This document shows positions 30,954-42,179 of a stretch of DNA of 64,000 nucleotides, in pieces. The DNA lies in assembly GCA_037903355.1 (NCBI GenBank), contig JBAJFE010000015.1:186001-250000 (forward strand), read 5' to 3'. The notes under the pieces were generated by a model that was given only the letters and a program-made list of their open reading frames with translations, was not told the origin of the DNA and did no database searches. Both the position numbers and the translations under genes were made by a program. Position 1 is the first letter of the stretch. The number at the start of each line of letters is the position of its first letter. This stretch comes from Trichuris trichiura (Eukaryota > Nematoda > Enoplea > Trichinellida > Trichuridae).

Positions 30954-32502
30954 CGTTGTACGGTTGCTAAGCGTGGCTGTTTTGCCAAGAGGACGCAATG
31001 ATCTACTTGCAAGGTGACAGCGCCCTTAGAGCGAAGGTAAGATGGCGCGAACTCAACCAAGACCTTCAAAGCGCGTACAGTTCGATTCGTCAAACAAAGC
31101 CGCTTAGCTGTTGGCGCGGGTGCTTGTTTGAAAATTCGAATTTGTTCCCCCCTTAAGGACGCGTCAAGATTTCATAACAACTTGTCAGAGTGGCGCGCAT
31201 TTTAAATAATAGTTAATCTTAAAAGTACTTACCCTTTTTGACGGCAGCGCAGTCGACGCGTCTTCCTCAACGTTGGGCGCCCAAAGTAAAAAAAATAAAC
31301 CACGCTTACGGTACTTGCTCTCTAATGATTTGCAGGTTGTATAAGCAGAATGCCATTTAGCGCAGTAAACGACTGTCTCCACGTTAGCGTTCGGGCACTG
31401 TTCGCTTTTATTCGGTTAATCGAAGCGACTATTCGATTAAGCGCGCATCGCCGACGATTAGGCCGGATGAGACCTTATTTTCCTGCTTGGTCAAATGGGC
31501 ACGATTTCGCACTCCAAATCAGGCATCGTGATTGTCGTATCCGACCGTTGCCCTCGTCGAAATGACCGATTGGATGGTCGTACAATGAATGGAAGAACGG
31601 GAGCCGCATTTTGCTTTTAGGTCGGTCGACTACTCATTGTGCCGACATTTTGTTCACTCGGACGAGTCAATCTAATGGCTATGCGGCGTAAGAACCAGTC
31701 GACAGTGCGTCGTACTTTTGGTAAAACTTGTTGCGAGCGCTTTGCCGCCGCAACTTGTTCACTTTGGGCAAGCGCATGACGACCATTTGTGCTCGCCTTG
31801 TATGGGCACTTTTAGCGGGAAAAACTTTGTTCTGCCTATTTTTTACGCTTCAGCGAAGCAGTTGAACCAATTGGGCGTCAACAATGTTCAATAAAGTTCT
31901 CGTTTCCGTACGACAACGTGGAGGGGAACGGTACTTAGTGATGGTCAAGTTCGATGACGTCAGCGTAATTGCGACTTGGTCGTGTCGAGCGAACAACTTT
32001 TGTCTCGTGTTTGCAAGCTGCAACGTGGGTGCTCAGGATTGCCAGCGTACGACGATTTTGTTTGCCATTGTTGCACCCAGTTTCGAACAGTTCGAAAAAG
32101 GCGTCTCGTCCTTGACCGGTTTCTGTTTGGCGACGTTAACCACCGTCTTTACCGACATTTTGTCCAGTTTTTGGCAGCGACCAGGTGGCACCTATCCCGA
32201 AGCCAACAAGGGCAGCCATTTTCATCTAACTGATGATTCATTCACTGTTGGAGATCAACAAGTTAAACAGCGTTGCCTATTTTTACAACGTGGACAACTG
32301 TGCGGCACAGACGACAGACAGTGATATCTACAGCTGCGTTTATCATTGCCTCAGATTACCCTGAATTCTGATGTGTGCTTGACAGTCTGTACAGCTCTAG
32401 CACCATTTGAATTCAGTTCATCTGAAGCATGCGGTCGTCTCGAATGATGCGGCACATGCAGGTAACAAATAACAATTTTATCGGCTAACAAATGAGCAAC
32501 AA

Positions 32503-34220
32503 CTAACGGCCAACTATGTGCACCAAGTCCGGATTTCTGACAACGTTAAAACGTAGCAAAGCGGCATATCGAGTCAACAGCGTTTTCCAATAGCATTCGA
32601 CGTCCTCCATTCTCAGATTGTTCCAAATGAAGTTGTAACCTCTTGCAAAGCATAAGAAGGTAAGCAACAACGTTGACCAAGTGATCAATGACGATATTTT
32701 TACCTGTCAGCAATTTGCTTAACCAATTCGTCGTTTTCTCGAGCGAATTGAAGTAATTCCCTAAAAGGAAACGGTGGCATGAATTGAAATGAGCCTACGC
32801 AAGTTGGTTAGCCGACTCGACGTTTGATAGGTCGTCATTGACGGGAATGTAGTGTACCCAAGGTTTCAATTGAGAGTAGTAAAATTCTTGCCAGTCATCT
32901 CCAATGTGAAAAACCAATGAACGACAAAGGAACAGATGACGTAAGCGAAAACTGGCAGCCACCCCCGCCGAATTGAAAAGATACTTGAATCGGCAATTGT
33001 ACTCAAATGGTACCTCTTTCACTGCTTTCATTCCAAGTGTGTCCTTTAAGCAATGAAGCAATAGACTGCCAGCGTGCTCAAGTGTTGACTAAACCTGGCT
33101 CGATTTCCAAGCTTGATTTTTCGTATACTCGGCTCGAACCAAATCGGGTCTCCTACGGGAAAGCAATATGAGCGCATCGCGCTTCTTATTCGTTCTGGAA
33201 CCACGAAAGAATCCTTTGCTCTTCTTCATTCCCCAAGGCCACATGGCGGCTTCTCTGCGGCACAATGGAAATAGCAAGCGGCCTTGAAGCGGTTAAAATT
33301 CGACACATTACTTTGACAGTGTTTCTCTCAGCAAATCCCAACGTCCAATGCCGGTTGGATAGGGCTTAATTGACGGTCCCCCTTCCCAAAAGGACCAAGC
33401 GGGATACATAATGTCCAAATAGTCACTGGTCTGCAAGAAGAACTTCGTCAACTCATTTTTCTACCGTCGGCCAACAACATGACAACCGTGCTGAACGAGA
33501 AAACAACCATTTTAGGTTTGCTGTAGGTCGAGACGAATGGATAGTCGTGGTCGTTCAACAAAAATTCAACGTCCGGAAGTTGATCGACTATTTTCAGTAA
33601 AAAATGTTCAACGCCGGAACAACTAAAAGATTGAAAATTAAACGAAATTTCATCGCTGAATCTAACCGCTGCTGCTTACCGTGGTTCAAAGGTACAATTC
33701 GCCGATCGGTAAAGCTTGTGGTCGACAACCTGATACAAAACGTGCCTATCACCGTAGGGTAGCATTTCCTTAACAATTCCTTTCTCGAACGGGCGCAAAT
33801 CTCGCTCAATTACGCTAAAAGTACAAACAATCGTTTGACCATAGCCGGTGACAAGTAAATGCTTCTAAAAAAGTTTCAAAAAAGGCGCAGCGATAACCTA
33901 ACTTACTCATCGTAGCAGTGACACGATCCAGCAGCGCAATCTACGTTAGAGCTTAACCCTTCGGTGATAAGACTTCGATAACGTGCGAAATGATCTAAAC
34001 AAAGCGTTGTTTTCACGAATTGGCTAAGGGGATAAGCGCTCGGCTACTGTGCTCGTTACTGTTCGCCAACTTTGCGCATTCGTCTTCATTCGTGCACACA
34101 TCTTCTCCGAAAGCCGATAGACAAATAATAGAAAGTAACAGCCGAACGTGCTGCGCCTTGACTGTATGGATTAAAAATGACCAGCAGGCAGCTGACATCG
34201 CACGCAATTGCAAAACTTGA
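32503..34220 (-). CDS. POGLUT1: Protein O-glucosyltransferase 1 (CAP10/KTELC family)
   Basis: Exons on the minus strand, 5' to 3': about 33994-33907, 33814-33680, 33622-33487, 33430-33312, 33254-33095, 33043-32799, 32760-32704 and 32641-32503, all phase-consistent. The first exon (about 34200-34013) is uncertain; a frame there has a hydrophobic signal-like stretch ([14 protein letters not shown]). The ER enzyme adds O-glucose (or xylose) to Ser in EGF repeats such as those of Notch. Landmarks are the Cys cluster and [105 protein letters not shown] and LKPWVHYIP. The C-terminus ends VHIVGR, without the KDEL-like tail of vertebrate POGLUT1, so ER retention may differ. The catalytic core looks intact. 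Confidence 0.9.
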
Positions 34221-34279
34221 GCATACATAGCGCGTAGGGTAAAACGCTGCGAGAAAACGCAAAATGAGCAAACCAACTG

Positions 34280-35770
34280 CCTATTCGTACTCAGGATAGT
34301 AGCAGACTATCTTCAATGTAACCAACTTCAAAAGCTCTTACGAAATATAGTACGGTAAGATCATCAGGTTCTGTTTTATCCTGCAAATCATATTACTGTA
34401 GTTATAACGCTTGCCCACGCGGATGATTTTCGAAATGCTAAACTTGACCATTGTTTTTAGATACGATATTTTGTTCAATGTCATTAGCTCAGATTGGAGA
34501 ATTTACAATGAGACGCAACTACGCCTTTTAAGAACAAACAGATAGTAGAAAAATGGAAGTGCGCATCGGAGTAAAACTAATCGCGTAAAATAAGCGAAAT
34601 TCATTGATGAACACTGAATATGGGAAGTATTCTTAACTACGGATCGAGAAAATCGCATGCAGGAATGGTTGAACACTCGCATTCAACTATGTCATCAATT
34701 AAAGATATTTTACGTTCTACCCGTCTGGAAATGTTACGCCCACCAGGCTGCGATGGTTGGTCTCACGAATTTCTGTCAGGAAAGCGTCCTCAACATTTTT
34801 GAACGCTGACGATGGAAAAAGTGAACCCCAAAGCCTACGTACAGCAACGATATTTTCGAAGTTGAAAACAAAGTGTAACGAAATACGAAACGGCAAACAA
34901 GCAGTTGAAATTCAACCTTCTCAAGTTAACGAAGAACATAAACGCCAACGGCACGATGACGTGCAGGAAGTTGAGCAAAAGAAAAATGAGCAGGATTCAT
35001 AAATTCCTTATCTTTATTCGCCAGCTGGTGTTACTCTGCCAACAGAAAAACGTGAACAAGAAGACTTCTCTACAGCTATGAGCGGACACGAAATGGTTAC
35101 TACGTTAAGACTACACATTTTAACTCAACTGAAGAAGAATAATTTAAATCTTCGCTACAGAAAACGTCTAATATCCAAGCAAATGTGTTTAGCTTTTAAA
35201 AATAGTCAAAAATATTAAATTAAAGCACCATCGCTTCCCTTGATCGCTAGGGCAAGGAAACTGTTATTGATGCGCAGGTTAATAAATGGAGGTCATCGGA
35301 TGGCTGAATGATTACGTATTTTAAAACTCGACTTCAATGATATTTTTTGCACTAGCGAAATTTTTTTAACGTTTTATTTATGCATGGCCAGGAAGAAAAG
35401 CTGATGTAAAATTGCTTAACGGACATTAGGGCTATTGCGCAGGCCCGGAAAAGACCCATTAATTAAGGACAGTCCAGGAAAACTATAGGCAAGCGCCAAA
35501 AAAACACGCGCAGCTTTAAACTCGCACTGCAAGCGCCAAATTCGCTGCTGCTGGGCAAGCATTTTGACGCTTTCAGTTGCAGTTGCGTAAAGGCCGAACC
35601 GCTGTAACATTACTGCTGCTGCATTGTCTTCAGGTGCATTTTCAAATGCGAATAAACCTTGTCCTACTTATTATTGAATTCCTGCTATTGCTTCCGTCAT
35701 ATTTGCTCCTGAGAATAGTTATCGTACTGTAACTTTTCAACCAGTTCGGTTTTAACGGCGTCTTATTTGC
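34280..35770. other. Intergenic region with weak small ORFs
   Basis: No secure gene. Two overlapping frames, ATG 34620-34802 and 34757-35002, could be one small Lys/Glu/Gln-rich protein (HKRQRHDDVQEVEQKKNEQD) if a very short intron or frameshift near 34757-34780 joined them. A 24-nt GTTGGT...TGTCAG gap is too short for a normal intron, so it is left uncalled. Confidence 0.35.
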
Positions 35771-36142
35771 AGCTTCGACGAAGATGGCTCACTCCTGCCG
35801 CTGCGTTGGCTACGGGTGCTCCGACTGCTGCACTGGACCACTTGGAGGTAGGAAATATGTATATCCTATCCATAAAACCCTAAGTAACGACTTTGCGGTT
35901 TTTGCGCGAAATACAATTGCCATTTGCTACTGCTAGACGAAAGTTGTCAATTTCTTGCTTCAAGTGTGTGTGTGCCAATTTTTCCAGAAATTTAATTTGC
36001 CTAGGAAACTTTCGCTTCGATAACCAGACGCCGTGAAACAGCTTTCAATTTTACTTATCCCAACTTTTATAATACGCTCCGGCCCGATTGCGTTTCCAGA
36101 GCCTGTTTGTAAAAAAGTTTCGCAAAGCTTAATGCTTGGCCT

Positions 36143-36856
36143 ATGCGATCATGTGCTTGGAACGAAGCGAATTCCTGCGATACTTTTTCCGCACAGTCAT
36201 CATCGTCTTCGGCAACCTCCCTAAGGGGTCTAGTAGAACGGCTCGTCAAAGATTCACTCAACAATCTTCTTTCCCAACTAGTTCGTCCTAACGCAAGCGC
36301 GGTCTCAATTCAACAAAGTCGCGCCACACTTAGCGCCACGGACGAACTAGTTTCCCGACGACGACTCAACAATAAAGAAGAGCGCCATCATCAGTTCTTC
36401 TTCACCGACTGGCTTATCATTTTTTCGCTTTCATTCAAATCAACCGTACCCTCTTTAAACCTACCTATTCTTTTGTCATGCTGTAACCAATTCAAATTAC
36501 TTAATGATCTTCATCATTATTCAGTTAAAGTAGACGACGATGAGCATACGGTTCAATTGACGTTAGTTCTACCCGGTGCCAAGAAGCCCACTTTCTTTGG
36601 TCTGCGTAAGAGCACCAAGGTCAAAGCCAACTTTGGCGACAGCTTTTTGCACTTGGTCGTCCGCGTCAATTCCAAAAAGGAGCCGAAAATGTACGCCTAC
36701 ACGATTCACAAGCTTCCGGCCAAAATCCTACCATCGCTGTGCACTTATCGTTTGGAGGACGGCCTACTGCGCGTCACGCTGCGCAAGGCGGCGCCGGAAA
36801 GTTGGCAAAACATTCTCGAGACGGTCGGCTTGGAAACCAAGGAGAACGACCAATAA
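36143..36856 (+). CDS. Unidentified protein with CS/HSP20-like C-terminal region
   Basis: The frame from ATG 36143 encodes 237 residues. The N-terminal third is polar with an amphipathic helix (LVKDSLNNLLSQL). A hydrophobic middle (about residues 84-125) is encoded by AT/pyrimidine-rich DNA that ends in a good acceptor (CATCATTATTCAG at about 36525), so it may really be an intron. The last 110 residues look like a beta-sandwich: HYSVKVDDDEHTVQLTLVLP, FGDSFLHLVVRVNS, YRLEDGLLRVTLRK. This resembles the CS/p23/HSP20 layout, inferred by pattern only. Upstream, ATG 35782 starts a short Cys-rich open stretch with a GTAGGA donor (about 35848) that could be a first exon. The stop codon overlaps an AATAAA signal (36852-36857). 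It converges on SF1. Confidence 0.6.
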   Translation: MRSCAWNEANSCDTFSAQSSSSSATSLRGLVERLVKDSLNNLLSQLVRPNASAVSIQQSRATLSATDELVSRRRLNNKEERHHQFFFTDWLIIFSLSFKSTVPSLNLPILLSCCNQFKLLNDLHHYSVKVDDDEHTVQLTLVLPGAKKPTFFGLRKSTKVKANFGDSFLHLVVRVNSKKEPKMYAYTIHKLPAKILPSLCTYRLEDGLLRVTLRKAAPESWQNILETVGLETKENDQ

Positions 36857-36857
36857 A
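36852..36857 (+). terminator. AATAAA overlapping the stop codon of the CS-like gene
   Basis: The TAA stop at 36854-36856 is inside AATAAA, implying a very short 3' UTR unless the second AATAAA near 36930 is used. Confidence 0.5.
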
Positions 36858-37012
36858 TACCAGCGCACAGTTGTTACGTGCCAAAATGGAAATATTAACA
36901 GGTTTATTGTTTTTTGTTTTTTTATAAGGAAATAAACATAACATTACCGCCGAAATAAAAAGAAAACATCTAACATTACCAGTCGGAGGAGGACGGACAA
37001 CACTGAAACTAT

Positions 37013-40000
37013 TCAAACGGCAGCCGGTGGCGGTGGAGGTGGTGGCGCAGCGCTTAACAGTTCAGCAAAATAATCGGCGCCTCCACTAGGTGGCGGTGGT
37101 GGCGGCGGTGGTGGAGGAGGTGGTGGAGGCAGCATCTGCTCCTCATTCTGCGCCGGTGGTGGTGGCGGCGGCGGTGGCGGTGGTACCGGAGTCGGTACAC
37201 CGTATCCAGAGAAGTATGGATGCATACCGATAAACTGCGGAGGCATCGCCGCATAAGGAACTGCCGGTGGGGGTGGTGGTGGCGGCGCAGCAGCAGCAAC
37301 GCCACCTTCAACAATATTTCCCGCCGCTACGGTACCTCCGTACTGTTGTTCAACATCCGTAGGCTTGTATGACTGCTGCGCATCTGAAAATCAGTAAGAT
37401 ATGTCGCACAAAACGTCTTCGTACAGGATGTGAGCTTACAGGAATATACTCCAGCGTATTCACCCTCAGCATTCTGAGGAGTAACCATTGCACCAGTAGC
37501 TGCAGCAGGTGGCATCTGTGATTCTGCCGACGAAGCAGCAGCAGCAGCAACAAAGCTACTTTGGTCGGGAACCTTTGCTTCTCCTGGTGGAGGTGCATAC
37601 GGTAAAGGAATACCTGCTGTTGCTTGCGCCGTAGCATCGTCAGGTGCTGGTGCATACATTGGTGGTACAAATACGGGTGTACCATCAGGCGCGTAAGCAG
37701 GTATGCCTGGATATGATGGAATAACAAGAGATGATCCGTCCGGTGCTACAGTAGTCACACCAGGATATGCAGGCATTGTTGTTGTACCGTCTCCTGTAGC
37801 AGATACAGGTGGCGCCATCCACGGAGTCCATTGTACGCCAGGCGTCAATGATTGGGGTGCGTAGAATGGAGCAGCCGCCGTAGGGACACTTAACCTTGGT
37901 TTTGCCAAGTTGATACGAACCACCGGTTTCAGCGCATCCAATCCACCTAAACCTTTTCCCGTGTCGTGTCCAAGTTCAGCCAAAAGAGCCGAATATTCCT
38001 CGTCCAAAACAGCTCCCGCGGATCCCGGATTGGCTGGATTCTTGCAGTCGCGAGCAATATGTCCCGCGTTGCCGCATAGCGCGCAAAATATATTGGCCGT
38101 AACATTTGGACGATCGGGACATTCCCAAGACTTGTGCGTTGACGCACCGCAGTTGGAACACTTGTAAGTAGCTAAAGCCAATTCGTCGCCGCGCAGTGTT
38201 CCATTCAATAAGGCTAATTCTCGTAGCTGCAATTTTCGCAATTCATTCTGCGATTCCGGCACTTCCAAAGCCTGCTGAATGATGCTCGTGATCTGAATGG
38301 GAAAAAATAAATTTTCCCCTTTTTCAACGAATTCAAATAGTACTTACTCTCTCAACAGCCGACTGTAAGCTTTCCGCGTCCGAAGCGGTAATGTAGGCGT
38401 GCAGCGGTTCATCTTCTCCCGGCATTGGGCCCTCACGTTTCCCTATTTTTCCTTCTTTTACTGATCCTTTGCCGCGAATTATTATTCGCGTGTTCGTCTC
38501 AAAAAGAAATAAAGTCAACAAAATCGTTCAACTTAAAACGGTTAGCGTACATCCCGTTCCAATTGTTTCAACGTGTTCCCTCTTGGACCAATCAGTAAGC
38601 CTACAAAGTTCAATTCGGGATGCTCGTCTTGCGGTATGTACACCTTTTCGCTCATTCGATTCAACGGCGGTCTGGATAAAAGAAGAAGAAAAGCAAACAC
38701 TCAAAAACATCCGAACGGATCAGTTTTTCATACTTGTAGTCGCTTGGAGGTTTGTATATTGGATTCATCTCCTGCATTTTCAAAATCAGTCGATGACGCT
38801 CGTTCTCCAGATTTTGGCGAGTGCGAACTTCCCGCGTGTTCAAGCGCTTACCGAACGAATCATAAACTGGTTCTGGCGAAGGTGATCTGCAAGTAGATGT
38901 TACCGTAACCAACAAGCGCAACGAGCGCCGCGACCCCTAAGAACTAAAGAAAAACTGCCGCCGGGCTAGAAATAATGTGAAAATATTAATATGGTCTCCG
39001 CATCTTGCGAGCTAAAAATAAAATTACAAGCGAAGAAGAACGTTTGGCTTATATATTCTTTTGCAGGCTCCTCTGAGTCTCTTTTCTGGTTTTTTTTGCC
39101 GGAATCCTGGAAAAGGTGAACTTTTGAGAAGCTCAGAGAAATTGGCAAAAAGAAGGAAAAAAGGAACTACTACGCCCTGCATATATTCTGAAAATGAAAA
39201 AGATTATTATTTGGGTTGTCGCTTAGATGGGCTACATAGGTCTCGGCGGACGAGTGAGAGACACATTCTCTGCCAGCAACTTGCTTGTGCGCGCGCTACA
39301 ACTTTTCCCCAAAAAAAAGGAAACGTTAGATTACGACGTTACTGGCGACGGTTGAACATTCAGAAAAAAAGGCAAAAACGAACAAACACCTTTCTTCCGG
39401 ATTGGCCGGTATGCCCAGATCGCCGGTGCGTAGTTTTCGCGTGATATCTTCAATTTGCAGTTGCACTGAAAAAGGATTAGCGGGGATCCGAAAATCCCCT
39501 CGTCAAATTAGACCGGTGCAATGAAACTGACAACGCAAGCAAAAGCATGCAGTCCATACAAGGAAATGAATGGAATTTAGAATAAACGATGAGGCTTAAA
39601 TAATTTTTAACTTTCTCAATGAAGTTACTACAGGCAAGTCCTTTCATTCTTTGCTAGTAGCGCAGAAAAAAGAAGAGATAACATTGCTGCTTACGCAAGT
39701 AGAGCTTTTGTTGCTCTTCGGTCAGATTCATTGGTAGAGCTGTTGGCATGCCAGGGACGAAGGCCTTTTCGCCCTCTTTGCTCCAACGGCTCTTTCGGCG
39801 CCTTCTGGCAGCTTCCGCTTGACTTTCGCTGTCCGCAATGGAAGAATCCAAACTGACATTGGCGGATACGTTGACTGCTTCGGGCGGAAACATATGAGCA
39901 ATGCTACTACTATTGTTAGTATTATTCGCACTTTCGTGGTCAGAACCGTTCTCGTCAAAACGGCTTTTGTTTACAAGAACGTTATTGGACATCTGTTCCG

Positions 40001-40526
40001 CCTCGGCCGTTGCGAACCCTTCGCTACGTTCACGATCGAACGTACCACGCGAACGTGAGTGGGAGCTCGACCTTCGGCGACTGCTGTAACGACGCGAAGG
40101 CGAATAACGGTACCTGTCGCGACTGGAACTTCGTTTTCTCGATATGCTTTTACTTCGACGATGAGACCGACTGCGAGATCTACGACGACGACTCTCCGGG
40201 CTTCGATCGCGAGATTTGCTTCGAGAGCTTTTGCGTCGTTTGTGCGAACGACTACGACCATGACGATGTTCTTTTCGTTTGCTGCTACGCGACTCCTTGT
40301 CGTGATTCTTTCTCTTCCGCTTATGCGATCGGGAACGGTGCTTCCTCTTTTCGCCTACAGGGCTTGAAGAACGCGATTTCGCAGGCTCGGTGTTGCCCGC
40401 TTCGGCCGTTTTCGACGTCGGTTCTCTTGGTTCTACTTCGGCTGCCGATTGATTTGTCCCATTGCTTCCCGAATCCTGAACGCCGTCCGATGCGTCGTTT
40501 CCATAACAAGCAACTAAAATATCCAT
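37013..40526 (-). CDS. SF1: Splicing factor 1 / branch-point binding protein with N-terminal RS domain
   Basis: Seven exons (40526-39695, 39465-39390, 38886-38734, 38671-38551, 38497-38348, 38292-37440, 37383-37013) encode about 851 residues. It binds the intron branch site during early spliceosome assembly with U2AF. In order: an RS/RK-rich region (about residues 50-170), the U2AF65-binding motif RRRRKSRWSKEGEK (about 250) and FVPGMPT, the coiled-coil part QLQIEDITRKLRTGDLGIP, SPSPEPVYDS, the KH-QUA2 domain (FVGLLIGPRGNTLK; IIIRGKGSVKEGK; QLRELALLNGTL), two CCHC knuckles (CSNCGASTHKSWEC and CALCGNAGHIARDC), and a long Pro/Ala/Gly C-terminus with polyproline runs. Human SF1 has one knuckle and lacks the RS region (family knowledge). 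ATG 40526 is the first in-frame Met; the frame is open a few codons above. An AATAAA lies at 36908-36903. Confidence 0.95.
37026..37300 (-). repeat. Polyproline-encoding low-complexity DNA in SF1
   Basis: Imperfect GGT/GGC triplet arrays on the plus strand encode three Pro runs of roughly 7-14 residues at the C-terminus of SF1, separated by QNEEQML and SGGADYFAELLSA. Confidence 0.8.
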
Positions 40527-40562
40527 CGCTTTTCTTACGGAACAATACAAGGCTACTTCCAA

Positions 40563-42179
40563 AACTACAGTATACGCTATTTATGACGCTTTACAACTAG
40601 CCTGAAAACTTTGTTACAAAAGACAAAACAATGCATTTTGTCTTACCAATATAGACCTCAAAGGAGACGACGAAAACTAGCTTGCTTTGCATCCTATTAA
40701 CGTCATAACGACTTAGAAAACGTATTTGCTTAAATCTACAAAACACGTCTCAATTTACGCTTTGCCCTTATGTTGACGTTCGCTCTTGATTGGACGTGAG
40801 CGCAAGGTTTCGCCGCGCTTCCTCTGAGGCGAGGGCACGGAGAAAAACTAAATAATTAAACGCCGACTAAATGTTAGCCCAGGATAGCAATGGGGATTAT
40901 TTTTACGACGATTAATTCGTACTGTATGTATAACTAAAATCAAGGTCTATTAAATTGCAGGCAGCCTAAAGTCGACAAAATGCTGGTTTTAACTTTACGC
41001 GTTGGTTCGCTTCGATTAAGATTTTGCTCTTAACGTTGAGGACAAAAGGCTTTAATTTTTAGGCGAAAGCTCATGTTGCTCGCTGCTGCCCAAGACAACT
41101 GAACTTGATTTTAGTTCGTCTTACGGTAGTTATTTGGAGCCTAATAGAAAGGCGCTGGCAAGTCCATTAAAATTACGCTGACGCTTTTAAAACATTCCAC
41201 AGCGGGCGGAATTGTCTTAAAAATTTGACTGGAAGTTTTAATCGTCCGTTGCACGTACCCGACAGCGCCTTTTACTCTTATAGCAACTAGCCTACATTCA
41301 GCTGCGTATCGGATTCGAAAAAACAACTGAGTTCTTAATTTCGAAAGGGATGGCCTTCGCAACACCTTGTCCCGCTCTTTGCCTCTTCTGTAAGCAAGTA
41401 TTGAAAATCAAGTTACATGCGTCAAACTCGATGCATTAAAATGCAGTGCGTCGAATAGGAATACCTTTCACTGGCATTATTCTATTTATTTTAGTGTTTC
41501 AGTGGATTTCATAAGCTGAAAATAAATGACGACGAATGGCTAAGCGGTTATAGGGAAAAGCCGCGGAATACAACATTATTGAGCGAGTGGGCTAAGAGCT
41601 GAATTGTTTTGTCGTCATCAGACGTGGTTAGCTCCTCCGGAGTAAGCGGAGTGCCACTGCGTTCTTTGATTCCTCCCAATGATTGCTTGCCTTTCCTCTC
41701 ATGGGCCGTTTGTTTTGTCTATTATAGACGCTGCTGTAAACAAAGAGGGACAAAAGCGTTTTTAAAAATCTTAAAGAAAGTTTCGATCGACGTTCAGGAA
41801 ATTCGGCAGTCAGCCTTGGCGTAGGCAAGTACCTGCAAATCGTTCTTTTTTATTACAGTGTCTATCCTCCAATATTTGAGCGCAAACGAAAGCTGATCAG
41901 TACGTACGATTGTCTGTTACATTAATTCAACAAAAATAATGATAATCGTAAGACAAAAGATTGCGCATTTTTCGTGCTGCTCAACTTGGAAAAGTTAAAT
42001 GGCGCTGCCGCAGCCTTCTTAATCAAAATACAAACGCGCTGTCTGCGTACAGACGAGAAAATGAGCAAAAAAAATTCAAAAATATGCAAATTTTCAGTTC
42101 ACGCCTCGCTTTTATTCACTCGGACAAATCTTTAACAACCTCCGCAACAGTGAAGTGTCGCATCAACAAAGGCGACGTT
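40563..42179. other. Intergenic region
   Basis: About 1.6 kb between SF1 and TTC27. Short frames only (for example 41609-41824) with no family or splice support. No repeat recognised. Confidence 0.5.

Larger units (their letters stand above)
25158..32502. other. Unresolved block with coding-like segments on both strands
   Basis: 7.3 kb that I could not assemble into gene models. From about 25.3 to 27.2 kb the minus strand has several exon-like segments. From about 30.1 to 31.0 kb the plus strand has consecutive exon-like segments with typical introns. The best pieces are listed separately. 27.3-29.9 kb and 31.1-32.4 kb have short frames, no recognised family and no clear repeats. At least one gene on each strand is likely, but products and limits are unknown. 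Confidence 0.4.

Noticed and set aside
25420..31100. Nup155-type nucleoporin on the plus strand
   Set aside because: Several short peptides looked like Nup155 in roughly the right order, but similar chance matches appeared on the minus strand and in-frame stops interrupted them. The identity was not called.
40010..40600. 196-codon plus-strand frame opposite SF1
   Set aside because: It is the antisense shadow of the RS-rich SF1 exon.
41609..41824. Short plus-strand frame between SF1 and TTC27
   Set aside because: No start context, no exon signals, overlapped by an equally long antisense frame.
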